This document shows positions 16,352 to 23,502 of a stretch of 24,299 bases of DNA, piece after piece; position 1 is the first letter of the stretch, and each line of letters opens with the position of its first letter. The notes under the pieces were generated by a model. The model was not told the DNA's origin. It was given only the letters and a program-made list of their open reading frames with translations, and did no database searches. Source of the DNA: JBGSYN01 sp041750975 (GTDB taxonomy: Bacteria; Pseudomonadota; Alphaproteobacteria; Geminicoccales; Geminicoccaceae); NCBI GenBank assembly GCA_041750975.1, contig JBGSYN010000223.1, positions 1 to 24,299 of the forward strand. The letters run 5' to 3'. Both the position numbers and the translations under genes were made by a program.

Positions 16352-16873
16352 TTAGAGCGTATAGAGCCGATAGATGAACACCGGAACACCTTCCGATTGT
16401 CCGTCGGCCGCTTCGCCGCTACCGGACTGGCCGCTGCCGGACTGCTGGGTTGAGCCGGCCTGCTGTTGCCCGCTTGACTGACCACCGGATTGGCTGTGCG
16501 ATCCGCCTTGCTGGTTGCGCATGGCTTCGTCAAACGCCTGCTGGCGGTTCTGACGATACTCCTCCATGCTGACCGAGCCACTATCGTCGGCATCGAGTGC
16601 ACCGTACTTCTGCTCGGTCTGGCCCTGACCGGAGCCGGAAGCCGCAGGAGCGCTCGAACTCTGCCATTCGTCCTGGCTCAGCTTGTTGTCGCCGTTCTTG
16701 TCCAGCGAGCTGAATTGCTGCGCCGCACGGCCCGCTGCCTCATCCTGGCTCATCTGAGATCCGCCCTCAGTGTCGGTCGGCACGAGCCAGACGTAACGGC
16801 GGAGCACGACCCAATCCTCGGGGGCCTGCTGACCGCTACTGGACTGAGGGTTCCAAAGATCTGAAAGTTTCAT
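16352..16873 (-). CDS. Small EF-hand protein with Ser/Gly/Gln-rich tail
   Basis: A 173-residue acidic protein with two EF-hand calcium-binding loops: D58-K-N-G-D-N-K-L-S-Q-D-E69 and D94-A-D-D-S-G-S-V-S-M-E-E105. Both have acceptable residues at loop positions 1, 3, 5, 7, 9 and 12. The N-terminus (E-D-W-V-V-L-R-R-Y-V-W-L at 19-30) is aromatic and basic but is not a signal peptide. Residues 121-162 are low complexity in Ser, Gly and Gln, and the protein ends with a short hydrophobic stretch (V-P-V-F-I-Y-R-L-Y). It would bind calcium, in the cytoplasm as far as the sequence shows. No strong ribosome site precedes 16873. The upstream 70 nt shared with the epimerase-like gene are unusually AT-rich. 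The partner or role is unknown. Confidence 0.8.
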   Translation of the reverse strand: MKLSDLWNPQSSSGQQAPEDWVVLRRYVWLVPTDTEGGSQMSQDEAAGRAAQQFSSLDKNGDNKLSQDEWQSSSAPAASGSGQGQTEQKYGALDADDSGSVSMEEYRQNRQQAFDEAMRNQQGGSHSQSGGQSSGQQQAGSTQQSGSGQSGSGEAADGQSEGVPVFIYRLYTL

Positions 16874-16942
16874 TATGCATTATTCTACAGTAACTTTTGT
16901 ATGGAAAAGGTTCACCAAATTTTTACTTTGGGAGGTCTGTCA

Positions 16943-17833
16943 ATGAATCTGATCAAGATAGAAAACGGTCGCCTGCGCCTTGGCATCGCGCCCGAACTCG
17001 GGGCTGCGATCGCATATTGCGATTACCTTCGAGGTGCGCAAACCCTGCCCTTGATGCGGCCGACAGCGCGGCGCGGCACCACGCAGCCGTTTGATCTTGC
17101 CAGCATCGTTCTGGTGCCCTGGTCCAACCGCATTTCGGGCGGCGGCTTCACTTTCGAGGGCCACCGGCACTCACTCGAGCCGAACCGCAAGGGCGACGCC
17201 TTTCCGATCCATGGCAACGGCTTTCAATCGGCCTGGGACGTGGGCGATCAGTCCTCGGCCTCGCTGACACTGGATCTCGTCTCTGACGGCCCGGGTCCGT
17301 TTGCCTACAAGGCCGAAATCACCTACGTGCTCGACGACGATGCTCTTACCATGACGCTCGACGTCACCAATCGGGCGGACATCACATTGCCATACGGCAT
17401 CGGCTTTCATCCCTGGTTCCCCCGCACCGAAGGAACTCTGCTTCGGGCGCCCGCCGGCGAGGTCTGGCTCGAGAACGAAGAGCACCTGCCGACGGAAAAA
17501 ATCCCGGTATCAAGCGTCCCGGATTGGGATTTCCGCACCGCCAAAGCCCTGCCGCAAGGCCGCATCAACAACGCCTTTGTCGGCTGGAACCGCCAGGTGC
17601 TGATCGAGTGGCCCGAGACCGGGCTCGCACTGACCCTCGAAGCCTCGCAAACCCTGCCGATCTACATTCTCTATTCACCCGGCGAGGAGTCCGAATTCTT
17701 CTGTGTCGAGCCCGTCAGCCACATAGTCGATGCCCACAACCGACCGGGCGGACCCGTTGCCAACGGCCTTATCCCGCTGGCGCCGGGCGAGAGCGCCAGT
17801 TGCTCCTGCAGGTTTGCCGCGGCCGAGCTTTAA
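16943..17833 (+). CDS. Aldose 1-epimerase family protein
   Basis: Sugar mutarotase-like enzyme of 296 residues. Galactose-mutarotase family landmarks are present: P59-W-S-N-R63, P-I-H90-G-N-G, G-F-H156-P-W-F and V-E256-P-V-S-H. H156 and E256 correspond to the catalytic acid and base, so activity on a hexose or related aldose is plausible. The start at 16943 follows GGGAGGT by 6 nt; a start at 16901 would add 14 residues and place this ribosome site inside the gene. It is divergent from the EF-hand gene and 39 nt upstream of the polyphosphate kinase-like gene. It has no link in position to the sugar uptake operon at the left. The exact sugar is unknown. Confidence 0.9.
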   Translation: MNLIKIENGRLRLGIAPELGAAIAYCDYLRGAQTLPLMRPTARRGTTQPFDLASIVLVPWSNRISGGGFTFEGHRHSLEPNRKGDAFPIHGNGFQSAWDVGDQSSASLTLDLVSDGPGPFAYKAEITYVLDDDALTMTLDVTNRADITLPYGIGFHPWFPRTEGTLLRAPAGEVWLENEEHLPTEKIPVSSVPDWDFRTAKALPQGRINNAFVGWNRQVLIEWPETGLALTLEASQTLPIYILYSPGEESEFFCVEPVSHIVDAHNRPGGPVANGLIPLAPGESASCSCRFAAAEL

Positions 17834-17872
17834 AATCACCACATTTATGCAATCATTACCGAGTTGACCTTG

Positions 17873-19381
17873 ATGTTCGAAGCCCTCCGTTCTGCGCAAA
17901 AGATCAGCAAACACGAGTTCAAACGCGACGAGCCGAAGCTTCGCGGTGCCTTGATCGATGCCCAGTTCGACTTGCTCGAAGCGGGAAATTTCTCGGTTGT
18001 CGTCTTGCTTTCCGGTCTGGACGCGCCCGGCCGCAGTGCGGCGGCCAAGCAGCTGATGAGCTGGATGGACCCACGTGAGCTTCACCCCTATGCCCTTTCC
18101 CGGCCGAGTACCGACGAGCGCGAGCGGCCGCGAATGTGGCGGTTCTGGCGAGCCCTGCCACCCAAGGGTGATATCGGCATCTTCCTCAACGCCTGGTATG
18201 AAGAGCCGATCACGGACCATCTCTTGGATCGCATCGATAGGCACGAGTTTCGCGCGCGCATCCAAGAAATTCTCCGTTTCGAGCAAATGCTCGCCCAGGA
18301 CGGCGTGGTCTTTTTGAAGTTCATGTTCGTGCTCTCGAAGCACAAGCACATCAAGGTGCTGAAAAAGATTAAGGAGGACCCATCGATCGCCTGGAAGATT
18401 TCGGATGAAGAGGTCGCAATCGGCGAAGCATTTGCGAAACGCTACGAACATTCGGTAGGTATCACCGAGGAGCTCTTGACGAGCACGAGCAAGGGTTTCG
18501 CACCTTGGATCACACTCCCGAGTGACAATCCCTATTTCCGTGATCTGACCATCGGCAGGGCCATGGTCGATGCCATCGGCGACCGCTTGCGTGAACCCTC
18601 GACGACCGTTCATGGTTTCACGATGCCCGCGGCGTTCACGATCAAGAGCGCCAATGTGCTCGATAGTATTGATCTGAGCAAGTCGCTGAAACACGATACC
18701 TACAAGGCCAGGCTCAAGAAAGCACGACACCGGCTGACCAAACTGACGCTCGGCAAGGCCTTTGAGAATCATCCATGTCTTCTGGTCTTCGAAGGCAATG
18801 ACGCCTCCGGCAAGGGTGGCGGCATTCGTCGTGTCGTTCAGGCCCTCGATCCGAGGATGACCAATCTGATCCCGGTTGCAGCGCCGACCGAGGAGGAAAA
18901 GGCGCATCATTTTCTCTGGCGTTTCTGGCGGCAGATTCCGCCGAACGGGCATATCACCATCTTTGATCGTTCCTGGTACGGCCGCGTTCTCGTCGAGAGG
19001 GTTGAAGGTTTTTGTTCCGAACAAGAGTGGATGTATGCCTATGATGATATCCGGTCATTCGAACAGGAACTGACCGATCAAGGCGCCATCATCGTCAAGT
19101 TCTGGCTCGCCATCGACCGGGACGAGCAGCTCAAGCGGTTCGAGGAGCGCCGGAAAGTCGGCTACAAGCGCTACAAGATCACCGATGAGGACTGGCGCAA
19201 TCGCGAGAAGTGGGATCAATACAAGGATGCCGTCCATGACATGGTCGTTCGAACCAGCACGAACCAATCACCCTGGACCCTGATCGAAGCCAACGACAAA
19301 TATTTCGCCCGTGTCGAGATTCTGAGAACCATCAACGATCGGCTCGCCACCGCACTTTCCGCGCCACGCAAGAACGCCTAA
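17873..19381 (+). CDS. pap: Polyphosphate:AMP phosphotransferase (tandem PPK2, class II)
   Basis: Uses polyphosphate to phosphorylate AMP to ADP; 502 residues made of two fused PPK2 domains, the class II layout. The C-terminal domain (about 285-500) has an intact Walker A E307-G-N-D-A-S-G-K314, Walker B I-F-D365-R366-S-W-Y-G-R and the basic lid R-R-K-V-G-Y-K-R-Y-K. The N-terminal domain (1-270) is degenerate: its loop reads G48-L-D-A-P-G-R-S with no lysine, and its Walker B reads I-F-L-N-A-W-Y with no D-R. That matches the class II family, where only the second domain is thought to be catalytic. An ATG at 17873 was preferred to a TTG three codons earlier. Translation may couple to the epimerase-like gene 39 nt upstream. 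Confidence 0.92.
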   Translation: MFEALRSAQKISKHEFKRDEPKLRGALIDAQFDLLEAGNFSVVVLLSGLDAPGRSAAAKQLMSWMDPRELHPYALSRPSTDERERPRMWRFWRALPPKGDIGIFLNAWYEEPITDHLLDRIDRHEFRARIQEILRFEQMLAQDGVVFLKFMFVLSKHKHIKVLKKIKEDPSIAWKISDEEVAIGEAFAKRYEHSVGITEELLTSTSKGFAPWITLPSDNPYFRDLTIGRAMVDAIGDRLREPSTTVHGFTMPAAFTIKSANVLDSIDLSKSLKHDTYKARLKKARHRLTKLTLGKAFENHPCLLVFEGNDASGKGGGIRRVVQALDPRMTNLIPVAAPTEEEKAHHFLWRFWRQIPPNGHITIFDRSWYGRVLVERVEGFCSEQEWMYAYDDIRSFEQELTDQGAIIVKFWLAIDRDEQLKRFEERRKVGYKRYKITDEDWRNREKWDQYKDAVHDMVVRTSTNQSPWTLIEANDKYFARVEILRTINDRLATALSAPRKNA

Positions 19382-19499
19382 TGTTTTGCAGCGGGTGATC
19401 GCTCAATCCTGTAATGTGAGGTGGCCGGTAACGGGAGCGAGCAGGAGGAACGGTCAAAATCCGCATCTGGCCAGGGCAGTTCGGGAGGTAAAATAAATC

Positions 19500-20366
19500 A
19501 TGGCGATCCGTATGAGTGTCGGTGGCGCGTCGGAGGACCCGGTTCAGATCGGGCGGATACGCAATGCCTTCGCCCGGATCAAGTCGCTGGGCGATGAACG
19601 TGGCTTCGACTGGTTCGCAGCCGTGCACGGGTTGGCCCTGCCGTCATGGTGCGAACACGGCTCGCCGCTCTTTCTCCCCTGGCATCGGGCCTATCTCTAC
19701 TATTTCGAGCTGTCGCTGCAATCGCGGCTCGGCCCGAGATTCACGCAGATCGAACCGCAGGTGCCGGAGTTCGCCGATGTCGGTTTGCCTTGGTGGGATT
19801 GGACCTCGGACGAATCGCACCGCGAGGGCATCCCAGGGGCCTATATGCTCGAAGAGGTCGATGGCGAACCCAATCCGCTGGCGGCAACGACCATCGGCTC
19901 GGCCTTGGATGATCGGCGGATTTTCACGGGCATCTGGTCGGCGTCGCTGGTCGATGCCGTGCGTCAGCAGATCCCCGGCGCCATTTCGGATGATGGTCCG
20001 CCGCGCACCCGGCGTGATGCCGATGCGCCGGACGAATTGCCGAGACGAGCGACCGTCGACGACATTGTGCTGCGGCAAACGACCTACCAATTCTTCACGA
20101 TGAGCCTCGAACAAGTCCACAACGATGTTCATGGCTGGGTGGGCGGCAGCATGTCGGTCGTGCCGACCTCGGCGTTCGATCCGATTTTCTGGTCGCATCA
20201 TGCCATGATCGATCGGATCTGGTATCTTTGGCAGATCAGCGAACTGGGAATGGATCCCCCCACCGACCTCATGAACACCGTTCTCGCACCGTTTCCGATG
20301 ACGGCCGCCCAGACGCTCGATATCGACCGTCTGGGTTACGATTACGCCGTACAGATGATTGCCTGA
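19500..20366 (+). CDS. Tyrosinase/polyphenol oxidase catalytic domain
   Basis: Type-3 dicopper oxidase of 288 residues that should hydroxylate or oxidise phenols or catechols. CuA ligands are H43, H53 and H62 (L-P-W-H-R-A-Y-L-Y-Y-F-E); CuB ligands are H207, H211 (H-N-D-V-H) and H233 or H234 (D-P-I-F-W-S-H-H-A-M-I-D-R-I-W). C51 sits two residues before H53, the Cys-x-His arrangement that forms a thioether bridge in fungal tyrosinases and molluscan haemocyanins; streptomycete enzymes lack it. The protein ends just after Y280-D-Y282, which matches the Tyr-x-Tyr motif marking the end of the catalytic domain in polyphenol oxidases. There is no signal peptide or Tat motif. GGGAGGT lies 10-11 nt before the ATG. 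The next gene, 10 nt downstream, encodes what looks like the missing C-terminal domain. The physiological substrate is unknown. Confidence 0.93.
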   Translation: MAIRMSVGGASEDPVQIGRIRNAFARIKSLGDERGFDWFAAVHGLALPSWCEHGSPLFLPWHRAYLYYFELSLQSRLGPRFTQIEPQVPEFADVGLPWWDWTSDESHREGIPGAYMLEEVDGEPNPLAATTIGSALDDRRIFTGIWSASLVDAVRQQIPGAISDDGPPRTRRDADAPDELPRRATVDDIVLRQTTYQFFTMSLEQVHNDVHGWVGGSMSVVPTSAFDPIFWSHHAMIDRIWYLWQISELGMDPPTDLMNTVLAPFPMTAAQTLDIDRLGYDYAVQMIA

Positions 20367-20376
20367 GGAACAGGTC

Positions 20377-20907
20377 ATGGCTGCAAGCAAAAGCGAAAAA
20401 GGGACTTCGGGTAAGGCATCCCGCAATGCGATCGAGCATCGGGACCTGAAATTCGACGCCGGCACCGGACAGGAGACAATGTTCAAGCGCGCCGATCTGA
20501 TTTTCGAGGGTGTCGATCATGCCCATGGCTCCTACGAGGTCCGAGTCTTCCTCAATAACAAGAAAGCGGACGAGACGACGGCAAGATCGGCCGAGACCGG
20601 CTACGCCGGACGCTTCGTGGTGTTCGGCCATGGCCATTGCTTCGGCGAGGAAGGCCACTGCGATGCGTCCATCGCGGCAATCCCTTCGCCCACTACCGCA
20701 CCGGGCGGCGGTCGGCAACATCCGATGACCCCCGGCCGGCATGTCTTGACGATCACCGAGCAACTCGATCGGATCCTCAACGCACCGGGCAAGCGGCTCG
20801 AAACCCTGACGCTCGTGCCGGTGTCCAAGGCGCCCCGCCGCGAGGAGCGCGGAGGGTTGACGGATCTGTTCAAATTCGGCGGGGTCTCGCTGCGCACCTA
20901 CCGGTAA
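20377..20907 (+). CDS. Stand-alone PPO C-terminal (KFDV-like) domain protein, tyrosinase partner
   Basis: A 176-residue protein resembling the C-terminal domain of plant and some bacterial polyphenol oxidases (PPO1_KFDV type). Matching stretches are L-I-F-E-G-V at 41-46, S-Y-E-V-R-V-F-L-N at 52-60, G-Y-A-G-R-F-V at 75-81, L-T-I-T-E-Q-L at 124-130, L-T-L-V-P-V at 144-149 and F-G-G-V-S-L near the end. In fused enzymes this domain covers the copper site and keeps it latent. Unusual here is a His/Cys cluster, H85-G-H87-C88 and H94-C95, which could bind copper. It starts 10 nt after the tyrosinase stop, with GAGGAA upstream. Likely roles, by inference, are a trans-acting lid, chaperone or copper-loading partner, like the MelC1 caddie in function but not in sequence. 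The family resemblance was judged by eye. Confidence 0.75.
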   Translation: MAASKSEKGTSGKASRNAIEHRDLKFDAGTGQETMFKRADLIFEGVDHAHGSYEVRVFLNNKKADETTARSAETGYAGRFVVFGHGHCFGEEGHCDASIAAIPSPTTAPGGGRQHPMTPGRHVLTITEQLDRILNAPGKRLETLTLVPVSKAPRREERGGLTDLFKFGGVSLRTYR

Positions 20908-20935
20908 TTGTGCCCGCTGTGCTATGTCACGGCCA

Positions 20936-21352
20936 ATGAGCCAGCACCTCGCAGCCGTCTCCCTGGTCGTGCCCGATTATGACGAGGCAATCGCCTTCTA
21001 TGTCGGCAAGCTTGGCTTTGCGCGGATCGAGGACACGCCCCTTGGCGCGGGCAAACGTTGGGTCCTGGTGGCACCCCCCGGTGCCGTCGAAACGCGCCTG
21101 CTCCTAGCCAAGGCGGATTCCGACCTGCAGCGCCGAGCGATCGGCAACCAAACCGGCGGCCGAGTCTTCCTCTTCCTCCACACCGACGATTTCGATCGCG
21201 ACTACAATGCCTACCTCAAAGCCGGGATCGATTTCCTGGAAAAAACCCGCCTCGAGCCCTACGGCAAGGTCGTCGTCTTCCGCGATCCCTTCGGCAACCA
21301 ATGGGATCTTATCGAGCCCGGCTTTCGCTCCGGCGCCTCGAGCGCCGGATGA
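20936..21352 (+). CDS. VOC family protein (glyoxalase/bleomycin-resistance/dioxygenase fold)
   Basis: A 138-residue protein with two beta-alpha-beta-beta-beta units of the vicinal oxygen chelate fold. The first reads H4-L-A-A-V-S-L-V-V-P-D-Y-D-E-A-I-A-F-Y then K-L-G-F; the second has F-L-H82-T-D-D-F-D, Y-L-K-A-G-I-D-F and V-F-R-D-P-F-G-N-Q-W-D-L-I-E127-P. H4, H82 and E127 are candidate metal ligands. It could be a dioxygenase-like or glyoxalase-like enzyme; members of this subgroup are mostly unassigned. The start at 20936 gives the usual distance to the first strand; an ATG at 20924 would add four residues, and neither has a strong ribosome site. It lies 28 nt after the KFDV-like gene and may act on quinone or catechol products of the tyrosinase, by context only. 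Confidence 0.88.
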   Translation: MSQHLAAVSLVVPDYDEAIAFYVGKLGFARIEDTPLGAGKRWVLVAPPGAVETRLLLAKADSDLQRRAIGNQTGGRVFLFLHTDDFDRDYNAYLKAGIDFLEKTRLEPYGKVVVFRDPFGNQWDLIEPGFRSGASSAG

Positions 21353-21371
21353 CAGGCAAAATCCCTCTCCC

Positions 21372-22073
21372 ATGACCCCCGGGCGGCTTGATCTTGATGC
21401 GGTGCATGCCAGCCTCGCCGACGTGCAGAGCAATTTCAGCGCCATCAACGAGACGTTGAACTCGAAACGCGAGCCGATGACGCAGTACATCCTCGACAAC
21501 ATGATGGCGGGTTACGAGCGCGTCGACCAGTTCCTCGCCCAGGAGCTCGATTTGTTGCAGCGTGAGCAGCTGAGCCATTTTCTGGAACTCAACCACATCG
21601 TCCTTTGCGGCCGAAACTGGGCGCGGAACCACGAATATTACCGGCACATCTACGCGACCCAGGATCACTTCTATACCGCCAAGCCCTACAATATCGGCGA
21701 ACTGGTCCGCTGGCATCACCGCCACAGGCACGACCCCGTCTGGAAACGGACGGCCGGCCTCTATGTCGGCACGGTGAGCTCGCCGCAGCTCTTCATCGAG
21801 GGCAATCACCGGACCGGTGCGCTTTTGATGAGCTACATCATGACCAGGGAAGGCCTCCCGCCCTTCGTCCTGAACGTCGACAACGCCAAGGCTTATTTCG
21901 ATCCCTCCTCCGTCATCAAATCGTCGCGCAAGCGCTCCTACCGAACCTTCTTCGAGATCCCCAAAATCAAGCGCAAATTCGGGGAGTTTCTCGAACATCA
22001 GAGCGATCCGAAATATCTGGTGCAGACGGACCCGGCCGAAGAACGTCACGAAAAAGCCGCAACTACCGCCTGA
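21372..22073 (+). CDS. Fic-fold protein with altered catalytic motif
   Basis: A 233-residue protein that I read as a Fic-domain relative. The core stretch Q139-L-F-I-E-G-N-H-R147-T-G-A-L-L-M followed by R-E-G-L-P-P-F-V-L aligns with the Fic motif H-x-F-x-(D/E)-G-N-G-R-T-G-R and its following helix. The catalytic His is replaced by Gln139 and the motif's second Gly by His146; Phe, Glu, Asn and Arg remain. Near the N-terminus S23-A-I-N-E27 resembles the inhibitory (S/T)-x3-E helix of class II Fic proteins. Fic enzymes transfer AMP or other phosphate-containing groups to target proteins; with no His as base, ordinary AMPylation is doubtful. The gene begins 19 nt after the VOC gene, probably in the same operon. 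The start at 21372 is the only sensible ATG and has no strong ribosome site. No antitoxin partner is visible. Confidence 0.72.
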   Translation: MTPGRLDLDAVHASLADVQSNFSAINETLNSKREPMTQYILDNMMAGYERVDQFLAQELDLLQREQLSHFLELNHIVLCGRNWARNHEYYRHIYATQDHFYTAKPYNIGELVRWHHRHRHDPVWKRTAGLYVGTVSSPQLFIEGNHRTGALLMSYIMTREGLPPFVLNVDNAKAYFDPSSVIKSSRKRSYRTFFEIPKIKRKFGEFLEHQSDPKYLVQTDPAEERHEKAATTA

Positions 22074-22104
22074 GCCCATCCGGCCGCGGCCGCCGATAGG
22101 ACAC

Positions 22105-22128
22105 TTGGGGAGATGGCGATCTCCCCAA
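22105..22128. terminator. Hairpin between convergent genes, probable bidirectional terminator
   Basis: TTGGGGAGAT and ATCTCCCCAA form a perfect 10-bp stem around the loop GGCG. It lies 31 nt after the stop of the Fic-like gene and about 110 nt after the EamA stop on the other strand, the only strong hairpin in this 164-nt convergent gap. A T-rich run (GTTTTTA) follows only 14 nt downstream on the plus strand, so it is not a textbook intrinsic terminator. Confidence 0.55.
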
Positions 22129-22237
22129 TCCCCACGGCATGTTTTTAGGGGGAAGATGGATTTTGTAGGATCTTCTTCGGGCATTTTAGGGCATTCGCCC
22201 ACGCAAATTCCCGCGTTCGCTCCTTTCCCCTCTAGGC

Positions 22238-23152
22238 CTATTCTATGGGCTTCAGTTTGCTGGCGGATGACCGTGCCGGCAGGTTGATGGCGGCAACGCC
22301 GAGAATGGCGGCGGCGACGCCCAGGGCGACGACGGCGGTAATCTGCTCGTCAAGCACGACCGTGCCGAGCAGGACCCCGACGCCGACGCGCAGATAGCTC
22401 TGGCTCGCAACACCCATCGAACCCAGGGTCCGGATCAACCGAAAATAAATGAGCAGAGCGAGGCCGGTGCAGAAAACGCCAAGTGTCAGAGCTGCGAGTA
22501 AAGAGCTTAGGGTCGGCCGCTGCGTCCAAGGGTGCTCCAATAGCAGGCTCATCGGCACCAGGCACAGGCTCGCCCAGATCATCATGCCCCAGGCCACGGT
22601 CAGGGGTGGCAATGTCTTGAAACGCTTGCCGTAGATCGCAGCCACGGCATAGAGCAGCGAAGATATCAGCACCGCCACCTGCCCGAAGACCTCCTCGCCA
22701 AACCCTCTCAAGGCGTCGGTTCCAACGATCAGGACGACGCCGGCAAGTCCGAGACAGGCGCCGAACAGCTTCACCGCGGTCAAAGCCTCGTGCCGTGAGA
22801 TCAGCAGCGTCATAAAAAAGACGAAGATCGGCGTCGTCGAGTTCAAAACACTGGCGAGGCTGCTGTCGATATATTGCTGGCCCCAGGCAAGAATCGTCCA
22901 GGCACCGACACTGAACATCAGAGCCTGAACCAGCAGCATGCGCCAGGTCCGCCCGTGCCGCGGCACGCGCTCGCGCCGGACGGCCATCACCGCCGAGAGG
23001 ACGATCGCCGCGACGACCACGCGGATGGCGATCAGGGTGACGGGTGCCAGGCTCGAGAGCGCCAGCTTGATGAACAGATAGGAGGAGCCCCAGAGCAAGG
23101 CGAGCACGGCCAGCCAGGCGAGTTCGACACCCAGGGCCGGCTGCTTCGGCAT
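22238..23152 (-). CDS. EamA/DMT family transporter
   Basis: Inner-membrane drug/metabolite transporter of 304 residues with about ten hydrophobic spans in two repeated EamA halves (roughly residues 10-145 and 155-290). The first half begins W-L-A-V-L-A-L-L-W-G-S-S-Y-L-F-I-K, the typical EamA opening; the second carries G-V-A-S-Q-S-Y-L-R-V-G-V-G-V-L-L-G near the conserved exit helix. Members export amino acids, nucleosides or other small metabolites, or remain unassigned. The start at 23152 lies 2 nt after the stop of the ABM-like gene, so it is the third gene of a tight operon divergent from the ArsR-type regulator. The substrate is not evident. Confidence 0.92.
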   Translation of the reverse strand: MPKQPALGVELAWLAVLALLWGSSYLFIKLALSSLAPVTLIAIRVVVAAIVLSAVMAVRRERVPRHGRTWRMLLVQALMFSVGAWTILAWGQQYIDSSLASVLNSTTPIFVFFMTLLISRHEALTAVKLFGACLGLAGVVLIVGTDALRGFGEEVFGQVAVLISSLLYAVAAIYGKRFKTLPPLTVAWGMMIWASLCLVPMSLLLEHPWTQRPTLSSLLAALTLGVFCTGLALLIYFRLIRTLGSMGVASQSYLRVGVGVLLGTVVLDEQITAVVALGVAAAILGVAAINLPARSSASKLKPIE

Positions 23153-23154
23153 CT

Positions 23155-23502
23155 TTATGCGCCATGCGCATCGCGGCTGTCGGCCGGGGCCTCGGCCCGC
23201 TCATGCAGGCCGTAGTCGCGGATCACGCCCGCGATCCTGAGACGATAGCCCTCGAAAATCTCCGCCCGGCCCAGCGCCTGCGCGGTCCGATGCGCGTGCA
23301 GATTGCGCCAGGCGGCAATCGCGGCCTCGTCGCGCCAGAACGACAAGGAGAGGATCTTGCCCGGCTGTGTCAGGCTCTCGAAGCGCTCCACCGAGATGAA
23401 GCCGTCGACACCGTCCAAAAGCGGCCGCATCTCACGGGCGACATCGAGATAGTATTCGAACCGCCCCGCCTTCGGCTCGACCTCGAAGATCACCGCAATC
23501 AT
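23155..23502 (-). CDS. Antibiotic biosynthesis monooxygenase (ABM)-like protein
   Basis: A 115-residue protein with the dimeric alpha+beta barrel fold of ABM proteins. Visible landmarks are M-I-A-V-I-F-E-V-E-P at the start, Y-L-D-V-A-R-E-M-R-P-L, G-F-I-S-V-E-R-F-E-S and L-S-L-S-F-W-R-D-E-A-A-I-A-A-W-R followed by H-R-T-A-Q. This pattern is common in small quinol or haem mono-oxygenase-like proteins whose activity is often unproven. Its ATG overlaps the stop of the NIPSNAP-like gene (ATGA), giving translational coupling. It is followed by the EamA gene after 2 nt. Confidence 0.88.
   Translation of the reverse strand: MIAVIFEVEPKAGRFEYYLDVAREMRPLLDGVDGFISVERFESLTQPGKILSLSFWRDEAAIAAWRNLHAHRTAQALGRAEIFEGYRLRIAGVIRDYGLHERAEAPADSRDAHGA

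Noticed and set aside
17675..19024. Minus-strand open frame of 449 codons opposite the polyphosphate phosphotransferase gene
   Set aside because: The plus-strand protein has complete PPK2 motifs; the antisense translation has none.
19445..19499. AGGAGGAA at about 19446 with no gene behind it
   Set aside because: No ATG, GTG or TTG at usable spacing opens a plausible small frame; the tyrosinase gene has its own GGGAGGT closer to its start.
21372..22073. Fic-like gene as the toxin of a toxin-antitoxin pair
   Set aside because: No small antitoxin gene adjoins it, the upstream neighbour is a VOC protein, and the catalytic His is absent.
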